DNA from: Anaerolineae bacterium
GTDB taxonomy: Bacteria; Chloroflexota; Anaerolineae; B4-G1; SLSP01
Direction of reading: 5' to 3'
Length of the DNA: 5,935 nucleotides
Assembly (NCBI GenBank): GCA_016928755.1
Contig: JAFGKB010000213.1
Location: 1-5,935 of the forward strand
Within the stretch, counting starts at the first letter, position 1, and each line of letters starts with the position of its first letter. The notes under the pieces were generated by a model. The model was not told the DNA's origin, searched no databases, and saw only the letters and a list, made by a program, of their open reading frames with translations. The position numbers and the translations under genes were made by a program. This document shows positions 1 to 5,916 of the stretch, in pieces.

Positions 1-4
1 CCAC

Positions 5-23
5 TAAGACTTTTGTAGTCTTA
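5..23 (-). terminator. AT-rich hairpin just after mltG, possible weak terminator
   Basis: A perfect 7-bp inverted repeat (TAAGACT / AGTCTTA) with a 5-nt loop begins four bases after the mltG stop codon on the minus strand. Its position fits the end of the operon. The stem is AT-rich, and the four bases visible beyond it (GTGG on the minus strand) are not a T-tract, so it is not a textbook intrinsic terminator. It may be a processing or decay-stalling hairpin instead. The window ends before any further gene can be seen. Confidence 0.35.
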
Positions 24-27
24 AATT

Positions 28-1125
28 CTATTGTGCTGTCGAGATTACGCCCCCGCAACTCTCGAAATTAATCAGGTGTTCCGCCTCCGTCTCGGCGAAG
101 AAGTGGCTGCCGTTATTTTGGGTACAATCCACCATAAAGAAGTAGTAGGTTGTCTCTGCCGGGTAAGCGACTGCCTGGATAGATGCCAGGCCCGGGTTGG
201 CGATAGGGGCCGGGGGTAACCCCTGGTTACGGTAAGTATTATAGGGAGATTCGACCTCTAGGTCGGAGAAGTAAAGTTGTCGCTTCCACCATGTACCCTC
301 ATCAGGACGGTAGCCCAACGCATATTGCACCGTGGGGCAGGCTGAAAGCGGCCACCCGTCGTGCAGGCGGTTGTAATATACCCCGGCAATGACCGGGCGT
401 TCCTCTGGTACTACGGCTTCACGCTCTACGATAGATGCCAAAGTTAACCCCTCGTAAAAAGTGAGGCCCTGGGTCACTATCGCTTGTTGGGTCTCCGGCG
501 TTACCTGGCGTTCAAAGTTGGCTAACATACGGTCAATGAGGTCATAGGCGGTAGCGTCGATTGCCAGACGGTAAGTATCCGGGAATAAGACCCCTTCCAG
601 CGTGCCGGTGACCGGAATCTGCCCCAACGTCGGGTACTTGATGCTTAAATCGGTATTTTGCCACCCTGTCTGGGCCATTTGCAAGAACTGATCCGGCGCT
701 ATCGAGGTCTGCTCGGCGACCATTGTAGCGATTTCTTCCAGTCGCTTGCCCTCTGTAATTGTAACCTGTTGCTCCTCTACTTGTGCCTGTTGTAGCGCCG
801 TGGCAATTTCCGGTATCGTCATCGTCTGGCGCAGCTTATAGGTCCCGGCCTGGATACCGGCATCCAGTTCTTTGTATTGTACATACCGGCGGAAAAGTTC
901 CGCATCTGTAATTAAGTTTTGTGCTCTAAGACTCTCGGCAATCTCGCTGACACTCTCACCGGGGACGACCGTAAAGGTCACCTCGGTTGCATCGCTGCCG
1001 GCAGCCACTTCCAGCGCATCGGACTGGCTGCCGATATAAGCCCCTAAAAATGCTGATTCCGCAGAACAAGCTAACATAAATCCTGTGCACATAAGGCACA
1101 GGAGCATAATCGTCCAACGTCTCAT
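28..1125 (-). CDS. mltG: Endolytic murein transglycosylase MltG (YceG-like)
   Basis: MltG cuts nascent peptidoglycan strands inside the chain by a lytic transglycosylase reaction, leaving 1,6-anhydro ends and setting glycan length. It acts at the outer face of the membrane. The 365 residues begin with a hydrophobic signal or anchor segment (about 5-19) ending in Met-Leu-Ala-Cys20, a weak lipobox, so a lipid anchor is possible. A LysM-like module follows (about 50-115), then the YceG catalytic domain with LEGVLFPDTY at 176-185. The LASIVEREA motif at 229-237 carries the expected catalytic Glu234, and SPYNTYRNQGLPPAPIANPG lies at 293-312. One oddity is Cys263-Pro-Thr, where family members normally have Asp-Pro-Thr. 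The ATG start overlaps the ruvX stop as ATGA and has a strong AAAGGAGA site, which suggests translational coupling. The length is normal and the gene looks intact. Confidence 0.95.
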   Translation of the reverse strand: MRRWTIMLLCLMCTGFMLACSAESAFLGAYIGSQSDALEVAAGSDATEVTFTVVPGESVSEIAESLRAQNLITDAELFRRYVQYKELDAGIQAGTYKLRQTMTIPEIATALQQAQVEEQQVTITEGKRLEEIATMVAEQTSIAPDQFLQMAQTGWQNTDLSIKYPTLGQIPVTGTLEGVLFPDTYRLAIDATAYDLIDRMLANFERQVTPETQQAIVTQGLTFYEGLTLASIVEREAVVPEERPVIAGVYYNRLHDGWPLSACPTVQYALGYRPDEGTWWKRQLYFSDLEVESPYNTYRNQGLPPAPIANPGLASIQAVAYPAETTYYFFMVDCTQNNGSHFFAETEAEHLINFESCGGVISTAQ

Positions 1126-1535
1126 ATAGATCTCCTTTGTGCATCCAAATAGTTCTGTAAAATAACCGCCGCTGCAACCGCATCGAGTCTCCCCCTTTTC
1201 GGACGGCGGCCTTGTACTCTGAGGATACCGGCGGCTTCTTCGGTGCTCAGTCGCTCATCGAAGAGATGCACCGTAATTTCCAATGTAGCCGCCATCTCCG
1301 CGCTGTAATCCCGTACCCAGGCGGCTTGCTTGCCTTCTGTGCCGTCCATATTGAACGGTAACCCCACGACGATAGCTTTCACATGGTGCTGTTTCACCAA
1401 GTCTTTCAGATAGGCGTAGTCCGCCTTGCGTGAGGTCCTTTGAAATATAGTGAGGGGCCGGGCTAACATCCCACTGGTATCGCTGATCGCGACACCTATG
1501 CGGCGGTCTCCCAAATCTAATCCTAAATAACGCAT
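1122..1535 (-). CDS. ruvX: RuvX/YqgF family nuclease (putative pre-16S rRNA nuclease / Holliday junction resolvase)
   Basis: This is a small RNase-H-fold nuclease of the YqgF/RuvX family. Members have been implicated in 5'-end maturation of 16S rRNA and, by similarity to RuvC, in Holliday junction cleavage. The 137 residues open with MRYLGLDLGDRRIGVAISD, which holds catalytic Asp7. VVGLPFNMDGTEG follows at about 56-68, FDERLST at about 92-98, and RLDAVAAAVILQNYLD near the end with Asp118. These are the expected acidic positions and the length is typical. The reading frame is open to a GTG at 1547, but I chose the ATG at 1533-1535. It starts the protein at the conserved strand, and the GTGAGA six bases upstream is a usable though weak ribosome site, whereas the GTG has only a C8 tract upstream. 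The gene sits 37 nt after the baseplate-J-like gene and overlaps mltG by four bases. Confidence 0.93.
   Translation of the reverse strand: MRYLGLDLGDRRIGVAISDTSGMLARPLTIFQRTSRKADYAYLKDLVKQHHVKAIVVGLPFNMDGTEGKQAAWVRDYSAEMAATLEITVHLFDERLSTEEAAGILRVQGRRPKRGRLDAVAAAVILQNYLDAQRRSI
1131..1138 (-). promoter_or_regulatory. Ribosome binding site of mltG inside ruvX
   Basis: Read on the minus strand this is AAAGGAGA, five bases before the mltG ATG. It lies inside the last codons of ruvX. With the 4-nt stop/start overlap it supports both the chosen mltG start and coupled translation of the two genes. Confidence 0.85.
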
Positions 1536-1572
1536 AATGAGTCTCACTTTCGCTAATGGGGGGGGCGTCTTT

Positions 1573-3096
1573 TTACCATTGGCCGGGTACGACTTTAATC
1601 TCTGTACGGATGGGAAGTTGGGGGATAAGTGGGAACCAGTCCGGTGTCACTGTAATCTCCGGCTCTCTTGCCAAGGGTAACATATTGGACAGCGTTTCCT
1701 TGGCGTCCTCAATTCGTTCTCCCTTAATCAATGCCCACACCTCTTCGGTATCAATTTCTGCGGATGCATAACCATAAGCGGTAACATAGAAAGAAAAATC
1801 CCCCGATCCCACGTCTTCTTCCGCGGCTTCCCCATATTCAAAACGTGCATCGGTCAGAGTATATTCTCCGGGTAACTGTGCTGCGAGGCGACGGTAGGCC
1901 ACAATCTGAGCATCACTTGCGCTTACGGCTTCCCCGGTCACCAGGAGCCGGAGTGTTAACCCAATAGTATTGGCCTGTTCGCCCGTCATTTTGGTGTAGG
2001 CTTCTCTAGGGGCGGCCTGGATAACCAGGGATTGTCGTGGCAGGAATTCGCCGGGTTGGAGATAGGCACTATACTGCAACCCGTTATAGGCCTCGGCTAA
2101 GACCTGTTGGGCGGCTAATTCCCACACCCGTTCTTTATCGGCCTCAGAAACCGTCGCCACGACCTCACTTTCTGCCCCACTGATGGGGTAGGGATTGGTC
2201 ACCCTAACGGCTATACCGGCGACGCCTTCCACCTGACTGATTTGGTAGGAACTGACATTACCTATCGGCCCTTCTGATAGTGCTTCTATAGAAGCCGTTG
2301 CCTGCCCAAAAGCGGGGATAACGACATCGTGCAAAGTGGCGAACCGGGCCGGGAAGGATGTGGAAGTTGTGCGGACGATAGTTCCCTCCGGCACTCTGTA
2401 GTCCTGTCCCAGGAGATTGGTAAATATGATTTCCCCCCTGGCATACCCTGAGAAAGCATAACTGCCCCCGGTTGTGGCTACTTCTGCATAACCTTCAAAT
2501 TCATCACCGATGCGCCGGGAAGGGATCAAGTTACGTTGTAAATCCACTTCCTCTAGTTCTGGTTCTACAGAGATCGGCATAATGGCCGAATAGGTCAAGC
2601 CCTCTGGCGCTAAGGTAATTTTCGCCGAGGGGATGGAGATAAATGCCGTCCCGGCTAAAGCGGCCAAGACCACCAGGAAAACCAACACCTTAATCCCGAT
2701 TAACCATAAGGGTTGTGGTTTAGGGAGTGGCAATGGTGGCGCTTTAGGCTCCTCCGCCCACCATGCATCCCTTGGCTTGTCAGGTGCTTTGGGTAGTCGG
2801 GGTGGGGGAAATTCCCCGTTGTCTTCTATGTGCGTGCGTGCCGCTTCCTCCGTTGGAAACAGCGGGAACCCTGCCCCGCGCGCGTAAGGTTGGCGCAATG
2901 GATCTGCTATGACCCACGCCACACTTAGCCCGCGCTTCTGTGCTTCCCGCATCAGTATTGTATAGTCTAAGAGTTCATCCCAACCTTTTTCCGTTTCCCA
3001 GGGTAATAAGATCAAGATGTTGGGATTATCTGACCGGCGCATATTCTCCCGCACGGTATAACGGTCATCTCCCGCTGTTATGTGTATAATATTCAC
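1573..3096 (-). CDS. Membrane-anchored baseplate J/gp47-like domain protein
   Basis: The function is unknown. The predicted 507 residues have four parts. Residues 1-90 form a soluble module (MNIIHITAGDDRYTVRENM, then a hydrophobic strand at 26-32 and a second at 57-63) like the cytoplasmic head I recall from Chloroflexota proteins of this type. A proline-rich linker spans about 96-130 and a single membrane helix spans about 130-154. The remaining 350 residues are probably outside and rich in beta strands. Within them, about 218-310 resembles phage baseplate J proteins: YRVPEGTIVRTTS at 233-245, FATLHDVVIPAFGQATASIE at 252-271 and EGPIGNVSSYQI at 275-286. The tail (459-507) has the pattern GERIEDAKETL, EPEITVTPDWFPLIPQLPIR, also recalled from this group. 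I chose the GTG at 3094-3096 because it fits the head module and has GGAGG upstream. The frame is open further, to 3339, but that would overlap the divergent aminopeptidase. The gene heads the ruvX-mltG operon. Confidence 0.8.
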   Translation of the reverse strand: MNIIHITAGDDRYTVRENMRRSDNPNILILLPWETEKGWDELLDYTILMREAQKRGLSVAWVIADPLRQPYARGAGFPLFPTEEAARTHIEDNGEFPPPRLPKAPDKPRDAWWAEEPKAPPLPLPKPQPLWLIGIKVLVFLVVLAALAGTAFISIPSAKITLAPEGLTYSAIMPISVEPELEEVDLQRNLIPSRRIGDEFEGYAEVATTGGSYAFSGYARGEIIFTNLLGQDYRVPEGTIVRTTSTSFPARFATLHDVVIPAFGQATASIEALSEGPIGNVSSYQISQVEGVAGIAVRVTNPYPISGAESEVVATVSEADKERVWELAAQQVLAEAYNGLQYSAYLQPGEFLPRQSLVIQAAPREAYTKMTGEQANTIGLTLRLLVTGEAVSASDAQIVAYRRLAAQLPGEYTLTDARFEYGEAAEEDVGSGDFSFYVTAYGYASAEIDTEEVWALIKGERIEDAKETLSNMLPLAREPEITVTPDWFPLIPQLPIRTEIKVVPGQW

Positions 3097-3107
3097 AAAT
3101 TTACTCG

Positions 3108-3112
3108 CCTCC
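3108..3112 (-). promoter_or_regulatory. Ribosome binding site deciding the GTG start of the baseplate-J-like gene
   Basis: Read on the minus strand this is GGAGG, 11 bases before the GTG at 3094-3096. The spacing is on the long side. The other candidates are weaker: the GTG at 3130-3132 has no ribosome site, the TTG at 3148-3150 has AAAGG almost touching it, and the ATG at 3040-3042 has GGGAG only three bases away and would remove the first conserved strand. Confidence 0.55.
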
Positions 3113-3180
3113 AGCGTCGGGCAGTATGCCACAACTTTTTGATTTGCCAAGCCTTTAGTAAGGCGTACAATCAAATAGTT

Positions 3181-3189
3181 ATTGTAACA
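3181..3189 (-). promoter_or_regulatory. Candidate extended -10 promoter for the baseplate-J-ruvX-mltG operon
   Basis: On the minus strand this reads TGTTACAAT, an extended -10 motif (TG, one base, TACAAT). It would start transcription near 3174 and give a leader of about 78 nt before the GTG start. No good -35 box is seen at the right spacing (CAGGTA at 3204-3209 is poor), which is acceptable for an extended -10 promoter. The -35 position falls within the 3199-3220 palindrome. Confidence 0.4.
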
Positions 3190-3198
3190 TATAAAACC

Positions 3199-3220
3199 AA
3201 AGATACCTGATGGTATCTTT
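3199..3220. promoter_or_regulatory. Perfect 9+9 bp palindrome, candidate operator between divergent genes
   Basis: The left arm AAAGATACC (3199-3207) and right arm GGTATCTTT (3212-3220) are exact reverse complements separated by four bases (TGAT). The site lies in the 146-bp divergent region, over the -35 area of the leftward promoter and next to the TATAAT at 3220-3225 on the right. This is the usual layout of a dimeric repressor site. I do not recognise the regulator family from the half-site. If rightward transcription starts upstream of it, the same repeat would form a hairpin just before the aminopeptidase ribosome site. Confidence 0.5.
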
Positions 3221-3225
3221 ATAAT
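3220..3225 (+). promoter_or_regulatory. TATAAT -10-like box before the aminopeptidase gene
   Basis: This is a consensus TATAAT. A start about seven bases downstream would fall near 3232, inside the AAAGGAG ribosome site, and no good -35 lies 16-18 bp upstream. It may therefore be a chance match in AT-rich sequence. A second, weaker box, TATAAA at 3190-3195, would start transcription near 3203 and keep the ribosome site intact. Confidence 0.3.
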
Positions 3226-3229
3226 ATTT

Positions 3230-3236
3230 AAAGGAG
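3230..3236 (+). promoter_or_regulatory. Ribosome binding site of the M1 aminopeptidase
   Basis: AAAGGAG lies six bases before the ATG at 3243. The match and spacing fix this start, and so limit how far the divergent baseplate-J-like frame can be extended. Confidence 0.85.
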
Positions 3237-3242
3237 TATTAT

Positions 3243-5759
3243 ATGAAGCCCCTTCACTATGAAATACATTTAGAACCAGACCTTGAGACCTTCGCGTTTT
3301 TGGGACGCACTCAAATTGAGATCGTATCTGATGATCCAACGAACCAGATAGCTCTCAATGCTAATGATTTAGCTGTCCACAGTTGTGTCGTTAAAAAAGA
3401 ATCTGGTGACCTGGTGTGTGACTTCTCTTTGGATACTGGTCGTCAAGAGTTGGTACTGACCCTGCCAGAAGAAATGGCCGGTAAGATGGTTATAGAGATT
3501 GAATATACCGGGCAGATTAACGACCTGCTGGCGGGTTTCTATCGCAGTAAGTATTCCCATAACGGTGCGGATAAGTATATCGCCGTTACCCAATTTGAGG
3601 AACGCGACGCCCGCCGTGCTTTCCCCTGCTTTGACCACCCGGCCCAGAAAGCCACCTTTGATATCCAGTTTGTTGTAGCGGAGCATCTAACCGCTATTTC
3701 CAATACACCCATTATACTTGAGGAATCCCTGGGCAATGGGAAGAAACTGGTGAAGTTTGAACGCACCCCCAAGATGTCCACCTATCTGCTCTTCTTCGGG
3801 GTCGGTGAATTCGATATGATTGAGGATGCCTCTCAACTGCCTGTGGTGCGGGTATTCACTACGCCGGGGAAGACCCAGTATGGGAAGTTTGCCTTGGATA
3901 TGGCGCGTAAATCCTTGGAGTTTGGTGAGGTATATACCGGCATCAAATTCCCCATTTCTAAATGTGACTATATCGCGGTCCCGGACTTCGCCTTCGGTGC
4001 AATGGAGAACTATGGCGCGATTACCTTCCGGGAAAACCTCTTGCTTGTCTATCCCGGTATTACATCGAAGCCCGTATTGACCCGGATTGCGCGTACAATT
4101 GCCCACGAGACGGCCCATATGTGGTTTGGTGACCTTGTCAGTCCTAAAGATTGGCAGGATTTGTGGCTCAATGAGTCGTTCGCCACCTTCTTCACTCACG
4201 AAATCCCCGACCATTACTACCCAGAATGGCACCAATGGGATGTATTTATCCAAGATTCCGTGATACCCGCTCTGGACCGGGACGCTTTAAAGGGTACGGT
4301 TCCCATAGAATTGCCCGGCGAGGGTGAGGTCGTTATTGACGCTTCTAGCGCGCCCATTATTTACAATAAGGGGGCCTCGGTTATCCGCATGTTAATTAAC
4401 TATCTGGATGAGGCATTGGTTAAGAAGGGCATTAACTATTATTTGGATAAGTATAAGTTTGATAATGCCTCTTCCGAGGAGTTTTGGAATACTTTTATGC
4501 GGGGAACCGGGGAGCCGGTACTCTCCTTCGCTGAGGAGTGGATCAACCAGCCGGGTTACCCGCTGGTTGAAGTGACCCGCGAGGGTAATCAATTACAGCT
4601 TAGCCAGGACAGATTCTCGTTCTCTTATGAAGGTCCTAATGAGCGACGTGAAATACTCCGTGACTACTCCTCTTCACAGAAGTGGCGGGTGCCTTTACAG
4701 GTCACTCTCTACCGTGAGACCGGTGAGCCGGAACTGCGTAAGTACCTCTTTAGCTATTTCGATAGTAAAATTGAAAACATTCCCGATGATGTCGTAGCCT
4801 TTAAGTTGAACTCTGGGCAGGCCGGCTTCTATCGTGTCAAGTATGATGCGGTCTCCCTGGAAGCCATCAAGCGCTTGATCCAGGCTGGCCGTATGCCGGC
4901 GGTGGATCGTTTCGGTATAGAGAGTGATCTTTTTGCGCTGGTGATGCGGGGAGATTATACGGCATCCGCTTACCTTGATTTTATTGAGGCTGCTTTCATG
5001 AATGAAGACGGCTATTTGGCCCTTTTTGACATTACCCGGAATCTGCTGCGCTTGCATTTGCTTTGTCCGGCGGTTAAGGACAGAGTGCGCGCGGTTGGGC
5101 AGACTTTACTTGATAATGCCCTGGAAAACATGGGGCTTGAGCCACAACCTGATGAGGACCTCTTGCTCTCCGGCCTCCGGGACATACTCTTATGGACGGC
5201 GTTTGCTTTGGGGTCTGAGAAGGCGGCCACGTTTGGCCGGCAAAAATTCCAGGCCTTGCTCGAGGGTCAGGCCGTGCATGAGGACATCATCTCAAGTGTT
5301 TTGCGGATCGGGGCTATGAGTAGTGCTGACCGTGCCTTGGCATATTTCAAAGCGCGGTTGCTGTCCCCGGATGTGTCCCAGACCGAGAAAGTCTTTGTTC
5401 TCAGAGCTATGGCATGCCTCGGTAGCCAGGAAGCACTGGCGGAGGGGCTGAAATTCAATTCCGAGAATGTCCCCCAGAATAACCAGATTTACACATTTAT
5501 GAACTTGAGCCATAACCCCGTGGCTAAGGACCTGCTCTGGCCCTGGTTTGTAGAAAACTTGCCCACTTTAAAGAAACTCCATCCTTCCTTGCTGGCCTAT
5601 GTCATCATAGGGACTTTGCCCGTTGGTGGCTTGGGTCGTGAAGCCGAAGTCAAGGCTTTTATGCATGAGTTAATGGAAGAAAATGAGCGTGCCCGTAACG
5701 TTGTAGTTATGGCCCTGGAGATGTTAGACGCTTATGGTAAACTAGCGCAACAATCTTAA
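3243..5759 (+). CDS. M1 family zinc aminopeptidase
   Basis: This enzyme removes amino-terminal residues from peptides and probably finishes peptide breakdown after the proteasome or ATP-dependent proteases. It has no signal peptide, so it is likely cytosolic. The 838 residues show the full M1 layout. An N-terminal beta saddle (about 1-200) contains the TQFEERDARRAFPCFD motif (116-131). A thermolysin-like domain (about 205-440) holds GAMEN at 252-256 and HETAH at 288-292, with the third zinc ligand Glu311 eighteen residues later in WLNESFA. The likely transition-state tyrosine is Tyr374 in IIYNKGAS. A small beta domain follows (about 441-515), then a helical ERAP1-type C-terminal domain opening with GQAGFYRVKYD (525-535). 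Size and motifs suit the tricorn-interacting factor F2/F3 and ERAP1 side of M1 more than E. coli PepN. His132 replaces the usual Glu of FDEP. The gene appears to stand alone, divergent from the mltG operon. Confidence 0.96.
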   Translation: MKPLHYEIHLEPDLETFAFLGRTQIEIVSDDPTNQIALNANDLAVHSCVVKKESGDLVCDFSLDTGRQELVLTLPEEMAGKMVIEIEYTGQINDLLAGFYRSKYSHNGADKYIAVTQFEERDARRAFPCFDHPAQKATFDIQFVVAEHLTAISNTPIILEESLGNGKKLVKFERTPKMSTYLLFFGVGEFDMIEDASQLPVVRVFTTPGKTQYGKFALDMARKSLEFGEVYTGIKFPISKCDYIAVPDFAFGAMENYGAITFRENLLLVYPGITSKPVLTRIARTIAHETAHMWFGDLVSPKDWQDLWLNESFATFFTHEIPDHYYPEWHQWDVFIQDSVIPALDRDALKGTVPIELPGEGEVVIDASSAPIIYNKGASVIRMLINYLDEALVKKGINYYLDKYKFDNASSEEFWNTFMRGTGEPVLSFAEEWINQPGYPLVEVTREGNQLQLSQDRFSFSYEGPNERREILRDYSSSQKWRVPLQVTLYRETGEPELRKYLFSYFDSKIENIPDDVVAFKLNSGQAGFYRVKYDAVSLEAIKRLIQAGRMPAVDRFGIESDLFALVMRGDYTASAYLDFIEAAFMNEDGYLALFDITRNLLRLHLLCPAVKDRVRAVGQTLLDNALENMGLEPQPDEDLLLSGLRDILLWTAFALGSEKAATFGRQKFQALLEGQAVHEDIISSVLRIGAMSSADRALAYFKARLLSPDVSQTEKVFVLRAMACLGSQEALAEGLKFNSENVPQNNQIYTFMNLSHNPVAKDLLWPWFVENLPTLKKLHPSLLAYVIIGTLPVGGLGREAEVKAFMHELMEENERARNVVVMALEMLDAYGKLAQQS

Positions 5760-5787
5760 TCTTAACCCAAATTGCCACCGACTTAGA

Positions 5788-5822
5788 TTGGGCCAGTCTC
5801 TGTTTATAGAAGACTGGCCTAA
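5788..5822 (+). terminator. Long hairpin downstream of the aminopeptidase, candidate terminator
   Basis: Arms GGCCAGTCT (5791-5799) and AGACTGGCC (5811-5819) are perfect complements around an 11-nt loop. A G-U pair and two A-U pairs extend the stem to about 12 pairs (5788-5822). It starts 28 bases after the stop codon, where a terminator is expected. There is no T-tract after it on either strand, so intrinsic termination is not certain. It could mark a factor-dependent end or protect the 3' end. Confidence 0.45.
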
Positions 5823-5842
5823 CTCTGTGTAGCAACTTAGGT

Positions 5843-5848
5843 TATAAT
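5843..5848 (+). promoter_or_regulatory. Isolated TATAAT box in the 3' intergenic region
   Basis: A consensus TATAAT is preceded by ACTTAGGT. No convincing -35 lies 16-18 bp upstream (TAACTC at 5820-5825). If it is active, transcription would begin near 5855 and run through the two hairpins that follow. It is reported as a weak candidate only. Confidence 0.2.
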
Positions 5849-5856
5849 TCCTATTG

Positions 5857-5881
5857 GGGTAGACGACAGAAGTCATTACCC
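5857..5881. other. Imperfect hairpin
   Basis: GGGTAGAC (5857-5864) can pair with GTC (5872-5874) and TACCC (5877-5881), leaving a two-base AT bulge and a 7-nt loop. It lies just before the GC-rich hairpin at 5888-5916. On its own it could be chance. With its neighbour it suggests a structured non-coding stretch. Confidence 0.3.
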
Positions 5882-5887
5882 ATTCGC

Positions 5888-5916
5888 TCTAAGCCCCCGT
5901 CCTCGGGGGTGTTAGA
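5888..5916. other. GC-rich hairpin with flanking stem
   Basis: CCCCCG (5894-5899) and CGGGGG (5904-5909) form a six-pair GC stem closed by a TCCT loop. Outside it TCTAA (5888-5892) pairs with TTAGA (5912-5916), with G on one side and TG on the other unpaired or wobble. Neither strand has a T-tract afterwards. The form, AAG followed by a C-rich arm and a four-base loop, recalls the sub-terminal hairpins of IS200/IS605-type elements. No transposase or TnpB gene is in the window, so that link is only a suggestion. Confidence 0.4.

Noticed and set aside
1081..1103. Perfect 8-bp inverted repeat (TCCTGTGC / GCACAGGA) with a 7-nt loop in the mltG signal-peptide codons
   Set aside because: About one such repeat is expected by chance in a window this size, and it lies within coding sequence, so I do not call it regulatory.
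2633..2887. Plus-strand open frame of 84 codons rich in Gly, Ala and Ser
   Set aside because: It is antisense to the proline-rich linker and membrane segment of the baseplate-J-like gene. Its composition simply mirrors that coding strand.
1573..3096. Baseplate-J-like protein considered as part of a prophage or contractile injection system
   Set aside because: There is no tail, sheath, tube, spike or ATPase gene beside it, it has a membrane anchor, and it sits in a housekeeping operon.
3687..4253. Open frame of 188 codons on the minus strand inside the aminopeptidase gene
   Set aside because: It lies fully antisense to a gene with complete catalytic motifs, has no recognisable domain, and looks like a codon-bias shadow.
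5002..5513. Several short overlapping frames on both strands near the end of the aminopeptidase gene
   Set aside because: All fall within the ERAP1-type C-terminal domain of the M1 enzyme, have Arg/Ser/Cys-rich translations and show no domain of their own.
5766..5792. Short inverted repeat CCCAA / TTGGG after the aminopeptidase stop
   Set aside because: Five-base arms across a 17-nt gap are easily chance, and the right arm overlaps the better-supported hairpin at 5788-5822.
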